This document shows, piece by piece, positions 15,744 through 22,562 of a DNA stretch of 24,564 nucleotides (positions are counted from its first letter, which is position 1; each line of letters begins with the position of its first letter). The stretch spans positions 1 to 24,564 of the forward strand of contig BNVB01000033.1 in NCBI GenBank assembly GCA_025997795.1, read 5' to 3'. Both the position numbers and the translations under genes were made by a program. The notes under the pieces are model-generated. The model searched no databases. It saw nothing but the letters and a program-made list of their open reading frames with translations, and had not been told where the DNA came from. The DNA comes from Spirochaetia bacterium. Its GTDB lineage: Bacteria > Spirochaetota > Spirochaetia > Treponematales > Breznakiellaceae.

Positions 15744-16771
15744 TATAATTCCTCCCCTTCTGACACAAGCTCTTCAAACTCTTCCTGTTCAAGCTCCGCA
15801 GTTTTCTTGACAACCTGAACGGCTATCTTTTTGCCTATTACACCGGGCCGGCACAGAAACTTTTTTCTACTCCCCACATTCAGCGCAAAAGGATCCCCCA
15901 CCTGCACATTATTAAGCCTGACTACGTCGCCTGACCTGAGGGAAAGTACATCCCGCACGGGAATATTTATTTTTCCGATTTCGGCCGTTATATTAACATC
16001 GACTGTTGAAAGCTTGTCCTTTAACACCGCCAGGTTCTCTGTGGTGGTTCCCCGGCGTACCGAAGAATACCAGAACTGAACCGAAAGCTTGTTTACAATT
16101 GGTTCTATTGTCAGGTAGGGTATGCAGAAGTTCATCATGCCTTCCACGTCCCCTACTTTTGTTTCCAGGGTTACCAGGACCACCATATCTGTGGGGGGCA
16201 CAATCTGGGCAAACTGGGGGTTGGTGTCTATCTGCCCCAGCCGGGGGCGGAGGTCGATTACCTGGGTCCAGGCTTCCCGCATGTTTCCCAAAAGCCGGAC
16301 GATGATCCCCTCCATAACGGCGCTTTCGATATCGGTAAGCTCGTGCTGGGACTTGGTTCCCTCGCCGGTACCGCCAAAAAGGCGGTCGATGATGGAAAAC
16401 GTAATGGCCGGATCGATTTCGAGGATTGCGTTTCCCTTAAGGGGGTCCATGTTAATGATTGCCAGCGTGGTGGGGGTGGGAATGGACCGGATAAATTCCT
16501 CGTAGGTAAGCTGATCCACCGATGCCACATGGACATGGATCATGGACCGGAGCTGGGCAGAAAGGCTTGTGGTGGTAAGCCGGGCAAAGGTTTCGTGCAT
16601 AATCGAAACGGTACGGATCTGTTCTTTGGAGAATTTGTCGGGCCGCTTAAAGTCGTATATTTTGATCTTCCGGGTATCGGCGGCGGGTTTAAAAACCTCG
16701 GGCTCCGAGTCTCCGGCATTGATGGCGGTTAAGAGCTGATCAATTTCATCCTGGGACAGAACTTCTGTCAA
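15743..16771 (-). CDS. fliM: flagellar motor switch protein FliM
   Basis: The 342-residue product starts with the CheY-P-binding peptide (LSQDEIDQLLTAI), followed by the CheC-like middle domain (KIKIYDFKRPDKFSKEQIRT, SMIHVHVASVDQLTYEEFIR, GNAILEIDPAITFSIIDRLF) and a C-terminal SpoA domain (LRSGDVVRLNN). It is the central C-ring protein that couples CheY-P to rotation switching. The start is TTG 16771 with GGGGAG about 4 nt upstream; no ATG precedes the EIDQLL motif. It overlaps fliY by one base at its end. Confidence 0.97.
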   Translation of the reverse strand: MTEVLSQDEIDQLLTAINAGDSEPEVFKPAADTRKIKIYDFKRPDKFSKEQIRTVSIMHETFARLTTTSLSAQLRSMIHVHVASVDQLTYEEFIRSIPTPTTLAIINMDPLKGNAILEIDPAITFSIIDRLFGGTGEGTKSQHELTDIESAVMEGIIVRLLGNMREAWTQVIDLRPRLGQIDTNPQFAQIVPPTDMVVLVTLETKVGDVEGMMNFCIPYLTIEPIVNKLSVQFWYSSVRRGTTTENLAVLKDKLSTVDVNITAEIGKINIPVRDVLSLRSGDVVRLNNVQVGDPFALNVGSRKKFLCRPGVIGKKIAVQVVKKTAELEQEEFEELVSEGEEL

Positions 16772-16792
16772 CTAACTCCCCTTTTCTGCAAT

Positions 16793-17344
16793 TCATAGTT
16801 CCATTACATCCAGTTTATTAAACAGGATACCCCTGACTTTAGCTGTATCCAGGTACCTGGTATTAAGGATTTCCCGGATTTCCTGTTTAAGCTTTCCTTC
16901 GTTTTCCGGATCCAGCTCGTTGTAGTACTTACTGGCAAAGTAATTCCGGGTAAAGTCTCTAAGCTGGTTTACCCGGGCAGTAAGTTCCGTGGAGGCGGCA
17001 TTGTTGTTAAGATCATACTCAAGGAGCATATCTACCACCACCGTATGGGTTTGATCCCTGGTACGGGTATTAAGCTGTCCAATAAGGTTAAAAGTGGCGT
17101 ATTGGGGCCGGGTCCCGATATATTCCGAGGTCGGATCAAGCGCTGTTTGTGATTCACCCCGGCTGTTGAGGATGTTAAAGGTAATTACCGCCACCGTAAC
17201 GATAAAGATAAGCGCGCCAAGCCCTATGGCGACAAATTTTAATAAATTGGGCAAAAAGCCGGATAAACCGCCGGATTTTTTACCCCCGCTGTCTACACCG
17301 CCGACATCCTCTCCGCCTAAATCCAAGCCATCATCATCACCCAT
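16793..17344 (-). CDS. fliL: flagellar basal body-associated protein FliL
   Basis: The 183-residue product has an Asp/Gly-rich cytoplasmic N-terminus (1-30), one membrane helix (about 35-58, FVAIGLGALIFIVTVAVITF) and a periplasmic domain with the FliL signature end EGKLKQEIREILNTRYL...VRGILFNKLDVMEL. FliL surrounds the stator and affects torque. It is the first gene of the long minus-strand operon, with GGAGG 8 nt before the ATG and its own promoter. In other treponemes motA and motB precede fliL; here V-ATPase genes do. Confidence 0.94.
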   Translation of the reverse strand: MGDDDGLDLGGEDVGGVDSGGKKSGGLSGFLPNLLKFVAIGLGALIFIVTVAVITFNILNSRGESQTALDPTSEYIGTRPQYATFNLIGQLNTRTRDQTHTVVVDMLLEYDLNNNAASTELTARVNQLRDFTRNYFASKYYNELDPENEGKLKQEIREILNTRYLDTAKVRGILFNKLDVMEL

Positions 17345-17365
17345 TTCTGGTACCTCCCAAATCCC

Positions 17366-17397
17366 AGAGGTTTTCTCCAGAGATAGAAAAAACCTCT
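17366..17397. other. hairpin at the 5' end of the fliL mRNA
   Basis: Plus-strand AGAGGTTTTCTC (17366-17377) and GAAAAAACCTCT (17386-17397) form a 12-pair stem with one G-T pair and an 8-nt loop. On the minus strand it begins almost exactly where transcription should start from the promoter 17401..17429. It could be a 5' stabiliser or an operator. There is no T tract on the minus strand, so it is not a standard terminator for the upstream genes. Confidence 0.6.
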
Positions 17398-17400
17398 TAG

Positions 17401-17429
17401 ATTATACACAATATCAGCAATTTGCACAA
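17401..17429 (-). promoter_or_regulatory. promoter of the flagellar operon (fliL)
   Basis: On the minus strand TTGTGC (17429..17424), a 17-nt spacer and a perfect TATAAT (17406..17401) lie about 60 nt upstream of the fliL ATG. This is a vegetative sigma-70-type promoter; no sigma-28-like site is seen here, so the operon that encodes sigma-28 appears not to depend on it at this position. Confidence 0.75.
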
Positions 17430-17460
17430 GACATTTGTCTTTAATATCGGTATTTTTGGG

Positions 17461-17805
17461 CTAGACATGAACTCCTATGGCTTCCCTGATTGAATCTACC
17501 AGGGTTTTACGGCCCGGCACACGTCCCATGGTGCCGGGAATCTCTACCACCAGGGGATAGGACCCGGTAAGCTGCCAGCCCGTAAGGGTTTCTCCCAGCC
17601 AGTCTGCGGTTTCTTCGGTTACAATAAGCACCCGGCAGGAAAGATCCTCTCCGGGCAGGATAGTACCGGCGGTTTCGTCCCAGCTGCGGGTAAGTTTTTT
17701 AAAAACCGCCAGGGCTTCTTCCCCGCCGGACACGGCCTGACCCCGGATACCCACAAAACGGAAGGCGGTAACCAGTTCCGGGTCGCCGATAAAAAAATAA
17801 TCCAC
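17461..17805 (-). CDS. atpF: V/A-type ATP synthase subunit F
   Basis: The 114-residue product has the Rossmann-like fold of V/A-ATPase subunit F: YFFIGDPELVTAFRFVGIRG at the N-terminus, a central CRVLIVTEETADWL strand-helix and a C-terminal PLVVEIPG then DSIREAIGV helix. Subunit F belongs to the central stalk and regulates the rotary enzyme. The start is GTG 17805, since AGGA lies about 8 nt upstream and the family's YFFIGD-type start follows at once. It lies 16 nt after the subunit K stop. Despite the symbol, this is not F-type subunit b. Confidence 0.88.
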   Translation of the reverse strand: MDYFFIGDPELVTAFRFVGIRGQAVSGGEEALAVFKKLTRSWDETAGTILPGEDLSCRVLIVTEETADWLGETLTGWQLTGSYPLVVEIPGTMGRVPGRKTLVDSIREAIGVHV

Positions 17806-17823
17806 CCAGCTTTTCCTGAAAAC

Positions 17824-18141
17824 TTAGACCAGGAGGATAAAAAGGGCCACCAGAAAGCCCCAAAGGCAGATACCCTCGGCAAGGCCCGCATACGGCAGGG
17901 CCTTACCGGAAAGTTCGGGGTTTTCGCTCATGGCGCCCATGGCGGCGGACCCGATCTGGCCCACTGCGATACCCCCGGCTATACAGGAAATGCCCACCGC
18001 CAGTGCCGCGGCAAAGTACTTCCATACCGAGGTATTTGGGTCTGCCGCACCGGCGGCTTCGGCTGCCGGGGTTTCCTGGGCAAAAACGGCCATGGACAGC
18101 CCCAGGAGCAGGGGAAGCAGTGCAATCAATCTTCGTTTCAT
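17824..18141 (-). CDS. atpK: V/A-type ATP synthase subunit K (c-ring proteolipid)
   Basis: The product is about 105 residues. A signal-peptide-like N-terminus (MKRRLIALLPLLLGLSMAVFA) precedes an Ala-rich spacer and two membrane helices (WKYFAAALAVGISCIAGGIA and GLAEGICLWGFLVALFILLV). The Glu in GLAEG is in the position of the ion-binding carboxylate of c-ring subunits. The single hairpin makes it an F-type-length c subunit rather than a doubled one. ATG 18141 is chosen because AAGGAG lies 9 nt upstream; a TTG three codons earlier is unlikely. Only K and F are present here; subunits E, A, B, D and I are not in the window. Confidence 0.9.
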   Translation of the reverse strand: MKRRLIALLPLLLGLSMAVFAQETPAAEAAGAADPNTSVWKYFAAALAVGISCIAGGIAVGQIGSAAMGAMSENPELSGKALPYAGLAEGICLWGFLVALFILLV

Positions 18142-18198
18142 GTTAATCAACTCCTTAAAAACAACCTCAACAGCGGAAGGGTTAATTGTAATCCCTTT

Positions 18199-18227
18199 AG
18201 CATCGTACCCATGGCCGCTTTTGTCAA
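18199..18227 (-). promoter_or_regulatory. possible promoter of atpK-atpF
   Basis: A perfect TTGACA (18227..18222, minus) is followed after 17 nt by the poor -10 GATGCT (18204..18199). The atpK ATG lies about 60 nt further on. The -35 and spacing are good, the -10 is weak. It would let subunits K and F be transcribed apart from the rest of the ATPase operon. Confidence 0.45.
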
Positions 18228-18312
18228 CGGGGAGAGGGAAGGGATACTAATATACTTATGAGCTGATTTTATGGTAGTATCAAAATCAAAACACCCCAAG
18301 GGAACGGATTAG

Positions 18313-19881
18313 ATGGCAAAAACGCAGAAACTGGAAACAAACAAACAACGTTTGAAAAACGCCGGTTCGCCAAACTCCGCTAAAGGATCTTCGACCCTCA
18401 TCGGCTTTGAAAAACAGCTATGGGATGCCGCCAATATCCTCCGGGGAAATATAGACGCAAGCGAATACAAGCACGTTATACTTGGGCTGATTTTCCTTAA
18501 ATATCTTTCGGACAAGTTTGAAGACCATTACCAGACACTTAAGGAAGAAGGAGACGGCTTTGAGGAAGACCGGGATGCCTATGATGAACAGAATATTTTC
18601 TATGTTCCGATATCCGCCCGGTGGAAGAAAATAGCCGCTAAAGCTCATACCCCTGAAATCGGAAAAGTCATTGATGATGCTATGGTGAGCATTGAGAAAG
18701 AGAATACCAAACTGAAAGGGGTGCTGCCAAAAAACTTTGCCCGGCCTGAACTTGATAAACGCCGCCTGGGGGAAGTGGTGGACCTTTTTACCAATATCAC
18801 CATGACCGCCCACGGTGATACCAAAGATATACTAGGCAGAACCTACGAATACTGTCTTGGACAGTTTGCCGAACAGGAAGGAAAACTCGCCGGTGAGTTT
18901 TATACTCCCGCTTGCGTAGTGCGGACGCTGGTTGAGGTGATTCAGCCTTTGAGCGGCCGGGTATATGACCCCTGCTGCGGCTCCGGTGGTATGTTTGTTC
19001 AGTCTGCAAAGTTTCTAGAAAGTCACCAAGGGAATATCAATAAAATCTCAATCTTTGGGCAAGATTCCAACCCAACCACCTGGAAACTCTGTCAGATGAA
19101 TCTTGCTATACGAGGAATAGAGGCTGATCTTGGTGAAGCGGCTGCGGATACCTTTTCCAATGACCTGCACCCCTCAAAGAAAATGGATTTTATTCTGGCA
19201 AATCCGCCCTTCAATATTTCCAACTGGGGCGGGGATAAGCTGCAAACAGATGTGCGGTGGAAATATGGTGTTCCCCCGGCAGGGAACGCGAACTTTGCAT
19301 GGCTCCAGCACATGATACATCACTTGAGCGCAAAGGGCCGTATCGGCATGGTATTGGCAAACGGCTCCCTGTCCAGCCAATCCGGGAATGAAGGTGAAAT
19401 CCGCAAAGCCATCATTGAGGATGACCTTCTTGAGGGCATTGTCGCCATGCCGCCGAACCTGTTTTATACGGCAACCGTTCCGGTGGCGCTCTGGTTTATC
19501 AACCGGAAAAAAGCTCAAAGCGGAAAGAGCCTCTTTATAGACGCACGGAATATGGGAACGATGGTGACCCGCCGCTTGCGTGAGATGACAGATGCGGATA
19601 TTGCCAAAATAGCTAATACCTTTGATAAGTTTACTAACGGCAAGTTTAAGGCGGAGAAAGGATTTTCTGCCGTGGTAAAAACAGCAGAGATAGCCAAACA
19701 GGATTATATTCTTACACCCGGCCGGTATGTGGGGCTTGCAGACCAAACCGATGATGGGGAGCCTTTTGACGAAAAGATGAAGCGGCTTACTGCGGAACTG
19801 GCGGGATTATTTGATGAGAGCCATAGGCTGGAGAAGGAGATAAAGAAACGGCTTGCTAAAATAGGTTATAACCTATTTTAG
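18313..19881 (+). CDS. hsdM: type I restriction-modification DNA methyltransferase HsdM
   Basis: The 522-residue product is an N6-adenine methyltransferase. The N-terminal HsdM helical domain (about 33-150, LWDAANILRGNIDASEYKHV, LGLIFLKYLSDKFE) precedes the catalytic domain with motif I DPCCGSGG at 219-226 (SAM binding) and motif IV NPPF at 297-300 (catalysis). GEFYTPACVVRTLVEVI upstream of motif I and the Tyr/Phe-rich end are typical of HsdM. It needs HsdS for target choice; the cognate HsdS is probably the fusion encoded four genes downstream. ATG 18313 has AAGGGA 9 nt upstream. It is read divergently from atpK. Confidence 0.96.
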   Translation: MAKTQKLETNKQRLKNAGSPNSAKGSSTLIGFEKQLWDAANILRGNIDASEYKHVILGLIFLKYLSDKFEDHYQTLKEEGDGFEEDRDAYDEQNIFYVPISARWKKIAAKAHTPEIGKVIDDAMVSIEKENTKLKGVLPKNFARPELDKRRLGEVVDLFTNITMTAHGDTKDILGRTYEYCLGQFAEQEGKLAGEFYTPACVVRTLVEVIQPLSGRVYDPCCGSGGMFVQSAKFLESHQGNINKISIFGQDSNPTTWKLCQMNLAIRGIEADLGEAAADTFSNDLHPSKKMDFILANPPFNISNWGGDKLQTDVRWKYGVPPAGNANFAWLQHMIHHLSAKGRIGMVLANGSLSSQSGNEGEIRKAIIEDDLLEGIVAMPPNLFYTATVPVALWFINRKKAQSGKSLFIDARNMGTMVTRRLREMTDADIAKIANTFDKFTNGKFKAEKGFSAVVKTAEIAKQDYILTPGRYVGLADQTDDGEPFDEKMKRLTAELAGLFDESHRLEKEIKKRLAKIGYNLF

Positions 19882-19882
19882 C
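19855..19882. repeat. 28-bp perfect palindrome across the hsdM stop codon
   Basis: The half-site GCTAAAATAGGTTA (19855-19868) is followed directly by its exact reverse complement (19869-19882) with no spacer. It encodes the last eight HsdM residues (AKIGYNLF) and contains the TAG stop. It could be an operator for a dimeric regulator, an attenuating hairpin ahead of the toxin-antitoxin genes, or a recombination site. There is no T tract after it. Confidence 0.85.
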
Positions 19883-19946
19883 TTAGGCGATTGGGTGGGA
19901 TGTATGATGAGCAAAGGCTATACTTGTATTATTGATAGGAGGATTT

Positions 19947-20228
19947 ATGTTGGCAGTTAAGGGTATTTATGATGGAAAAGCAGCTTATCCGAATCAACCG
20001 GTATCGACTACCGGGAGGCAAGAAGTAATCATTACTTTTTTAGATCCGGTACATATACAAACCACTGATGATAATTCGGCTATTGGTACAGTAAGTGCTG
20101 AGATGACCCAAGCTGAAAAACAAAAACGTATACAGGAAAAGCGATCCTTTCTAGAAAGTCTTATTGGATTAGTTCCTGTGGATGTTGATGAGGAAGCGAT
20201 AAAGACTGAAAGGCTGGCACGGCAATGA
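19947..20228 (+). CDS. putative antitoxin of the PIN-domain toxin pair
   Basis: The 93-residue product starts with a small beta element (MLAVKGIYDGKAAYPNQPVS, EVIITFLDP) and ends in a charged helix (QAEKQKRIQEKRSFLESLIG). This is the layout of small antitoxins found before PIN toxins: an N-terminal fold and a C-terminal helix that wraps the toxin. The family is not certain. ATG 19947 is chosen for its AGGAGG 4 nt upstream; a longer TTG start at 19932 would include the Shine-Dalgarno itself. It overlaps the PIN toxin gene by 4 nt (ATGA), which supports the pairing. Confidence 0.7.
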   Translation: MLAVKGIYDGKAAYPNQPVSTTGRQEVIITFLDPVHIQTTDDNSAIGTVSAEMTQAEKQKRIQEKRSFLESLIGLVPVDVDEEAIKTERLARQ

Positions 20229-20632
20229 AACTTTTTTTTGATACCAACATCATAGTTGACATTGTCTCTAAACGATCTGGTTATGAAGAATCATTTAAAG
20301 TACTGGAATTAACTGATACAGGGTATGTATCTACTATTTCAATTACTGATGTAATGTATATCTTGCGTAAATATAATGAGCAAAACAAAGTAAGCGATAT
20401 ATTACAGAAACTGATTAGCATACTCACTGTTGCTGTTGTTACGCAAGATGATCTTATGTATGGTTTTTCGGGTGCGATGAACGATTTTGAGGATGCCGTG
20501 CAATCATCCTGTGCCAAGAGGATTGGAGTTGACTACATTATTACTCGGAATGTAAAAGATTTTACGGCCTCTCCTGTTCCAGCAATAACACCGGATAAGT
20601 TTTTAGAACGATGGGAGGATGAGGAGGGATGA
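20225..20632 (+). CDS. PIN-domain toxin (VapC-like ribonuclease)
   Basis: The 135-residue product is a PIN nuclease: MKLFFDTNIIVDI at the N-terminus with D6, D42 in SITDVMY, FEDAVQ with E89/D90, and DYIITRNVKDF with D112. These acidic residues are in the positions expected for the metal site. VapC-type PIN toxins cleave tRNA or rRNA. The antitoxin gene directly upstream overlaps by 4 nt, and the end overlaps the HEPN gene by 4 nt. Its place inside a type I R-M operon suggests it serves as a stability or defence module. Confidence 0.88.
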   Translation: MKLFFDTNIIVDIVSKRSGYEESFKVLELTDTGYVSTISITDVMYILRKYNEQNKVSDILQKLISILTVAVVTQDDLMYGFSGAMNDFEDAVQSSCAKRIGVDYIITRNVKDFTASPVPAITPDKFLERWEDEEG

Positions 20633-21045
20633 ATACAAAACTTGATCTTTCATCACTTGAAGGCGCTATAAAGGCGTTACAGACCAGTATTGATGTTTAC
20701 CGTAAATATGATAAAGACGATGCAGATCTATCCGAATCCCTGCGTTCCGGCGTTATTCAAAATTTTGAAGTCGCCTATGAGCTGTGCTGGAAGTTTATGA
20801 AACGTTGGCTTGAAATAAACATTAATCCTGATATTGTGTCGGGTGTCACCCGAAAAGAATTTTACCGGATAGCGGGAGAAAACAAACTTATCGCCGATGT
20901 CGAGAAGTGGTGGGCCTTTCATGATGGGCGAAACAGAACATCCCACGTTTATGATGGTGCGGTAGCAGATGATGTTTTGGAAACAGCGTTTCAATTTTTG
21001 CCCCATGCAAAGACTTTTGTGTCATTACTGGAACAAAAACTATGA
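20629..21045 (+). CDS. HEPN protein, nucleotidyltransferase-substrate-binding type (HI0074-like)
   Basis: The 138-residue, all-helical product belongs to the HI0074/HEPN group: LDLSSLEGAIKALQTSIDVY, VIQNFEVAYELCWKFMKRWL and the signature DGRNRTSHVYD. R101-x4-H106-x-Y108 matches the RX4-6HXY motif of HepT-type HEPN toxins, whose Arg and His form the RNase site and whose Tyr is the residue AMPylated by the partner MNT antitoxin in studied systems. In those systems the partner is encoded next to it; here the MNT domain is the N-terminus of the next protein, fused to HsdS. It overlaps its neighbours by 4 nt on both sides. Confidence 0.9.
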   Translation: MNTKLDLSSLEGAIKALQTSIDVYRKYDKDDADLSESLRSGVIQNFEVAYELCWKFMKRWLEININPDIVSGVTRKEFYRIAGENKLIADVEKWWAFHDGRNRTSHVYDGAVADDVLETAFQFLPHAKTFVSLLEQKL

Positions 21046-22562
21046 TCTGCGTTTCGGAAGCTGATTTTAAGACAATACAGGAAATCATCGCCAGGTATGC
21101 CGCCGGTTGCGAAGTACACGCCTTTGGCTCACGGTACAAATGGACATCAAATGATTATTCTGATTTAGACCTTGCCTTTGTCGGCGATAAAAAATTAAGT
21201 CTTGCGAGAATAGGCAAGATACGTGAGGCGTTTGAGGAATCGGCCTTACCCTTTCGGGTTGATGTTTTGGATTGGAATGGTATTTCAAAAGAATTTCAAG
21301 CGATTATTAACCAGGGATATGAGGTGATTTATTCACCCCAAAGGGGCGCGGCAAAGAGATGGCAGAAAGTACGGTTGGGGGATATATGTGAATACCGAAA
21401 TGAAAAGATAGAGACCAATTCTTTAGATACAACAACGTATATATCTACAGAGAATATGCTGCCTGAAAAAATTGGAGTAACATTTTCCGCTGGATTGCCA
21501 GCAACACAATATACTCAAAAATATTCTATCGGTAATGTATTAATTTCAAATATACGGCCATATTTCAAAAAAATCTGGTTTGCAGTCAAAGACGGTGGGT
21601 GTTCTAATGATGTGCTTGTATTCAAAGCAAAAGAAAATTATTTGCCTGAGTTTCTGTATTATATTCTCTCGAATGATAAATTCTTTGATTATTCAACTCA
21701 AACTGCAAAAGGAACAAAAATGCCCCGTGGGGATAAAACTGCCATAATGAATTTTATGGTGCCGGATATTCCTCTCCCCACCCAGCATTCTATTACCGCA
21801 ACGCTTTCCTGTCTTGATGAAAAAATTGAACTTAACAACCGGATTAACGCCAACCTCGAAGCTCAAGCCCAGGCTATTTTCAAAAGCTGGTTTGTGGATT
21901 TTGATCCGTTCCGGGATGGGGAATTTGTAGAAAGTGAGTTGGGGAAGATTCCGAAGGGGTGGGAAGTAGGGAGCTTTACAAGTATGGTAAAGGTTTTAGG
22001 AGGCGGAACTCCCAAAACCGATAATCAAACTTTTTGGAATGGGGATATTCCTTTTTTTACACCAAAAGATAGTGGAAATATATTTGTTGTTGAAACGGAA
22101 AAGCAAATTTCTACTGATGGATTAAATAAATGTAATAGCAAGCTATATCCAGTAAATACAGTTTTTATTACCGCTCGTGGAACGGTAGGTAAAATAGTAT
22201 TTGCTGGTTGTAACATGGCAATGAGTCAAACAAGTTATGCCTTAGTCGGCAAAGAAGGATACAGCCAATTTTTTGTTTATTGTTTAACGCAAGAAATTGT
22301 AAATACACTAAAAAATAAAGCTAACGGAGCAGTTTTTGATGCTATTGTTACCCGCGATTTTGATACTGAAATAGCTATAATTCCATTGAGTGATACTGTG
22401 AAACGATTTACTGAGATTGTTTCTCCCATGTTTGAACAAATATTGCTTAATACAAAGCAATCCCGCACTCTTGCCGTAATTCGTGATATACTTCTACCAA
22501 GGCTGATGTCGGGAGAGATTGAAGTAACCAGCAAAATGAGTAAGGAGGAAAATCATGAGTAA
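21042..22562 (+). CDS. hsdS: fusion of MNT nucleotidyltransferase antitoxin and type I specificity subunit HsdS
   Basis: The 506-residue product has two parts in one uninterrupted frame. Residues 1-about 100 are a minimal nucleotidyltransferase: G29-S30-x10-D41-L-D43 matches GSX10DXD, with a third carboxylate near D74 (FRVDVLD). From about 107 a complete HsdS follows: target-recognition domain 1 (RWQKVRLGDICEYRNEKIE onward), the central conserved region (LSCLDEKIELNNRINANLEA, IFKSWFVDFDPF), target-recognition domain 2 (GKIPKGWEVGSFTSMVKVLG, GGGTPKT) and the C-terminal region (IRDILLPRLMSGEIEV). The HsdS part is normal length, so the MNT domain is an addition. It is coupled to the HEPN gene by an ATGA overlap and to the CD-NTase gene by 8 nt. 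Confidence 0.92.
   Translation: MICVSEADFKTIQEIIARYAAGCEVHAFGSRYKWTSNDYSDLDLAFVGDKKLSLARIGKIREAFEESALPFRVDVLDWNGISKEFQAIINQGYEVIYSPQRGAAKRWQKVRLGDICEYRNEKIETNSLDTTTYISTENMLPEKIGVTFSAGLPATQYTQKYSIGNVLISNIRPYFKKIWFAVKDGGCSNDVLVFKAKENYLPEFLYYILSNDKFFDYSTQTAKGTKMPRGDKTAIMNFMVPDIPLPTQHSITATLSCLDEKIELNNRINANLEAQAQAIFKSWFVDFDPFRDGEFVESELGKIPKGWEVGSFTSMVKVLGGGTPKTDNQTFWNGDIPFFTPKDSGNIFVVETEKQISTDGLNKCNSKLYPVNTVFITARGTVGKIVFAGCNMAMSQTSYALVGKEGYSQFFVYCLTQEIVNTLKNKANGAVFDAIVTRDFDTEIAIIPLSDTVKRFTEIVSPMFEQILLNTKQSRTLAVIRDILLPRLMSGEIEVTSKMSKEENHE

Noticed and set aside
18243..18300. Promoter for hsdM
   Set aside because: Several A+T-rich hexamers such as TAGTAT (18275) exist, but none has an acceptable -35 at 16-18 nt; a promoter must be near but cannot be assigned by eye.
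19896..19932. Promoter for the toxin-antitoxin genes with -10 TATACT or TATTAT
   Set aside because: The -35 positions (TGGGAT, ATGATG) do not match; left as an open question beside the palindrome.
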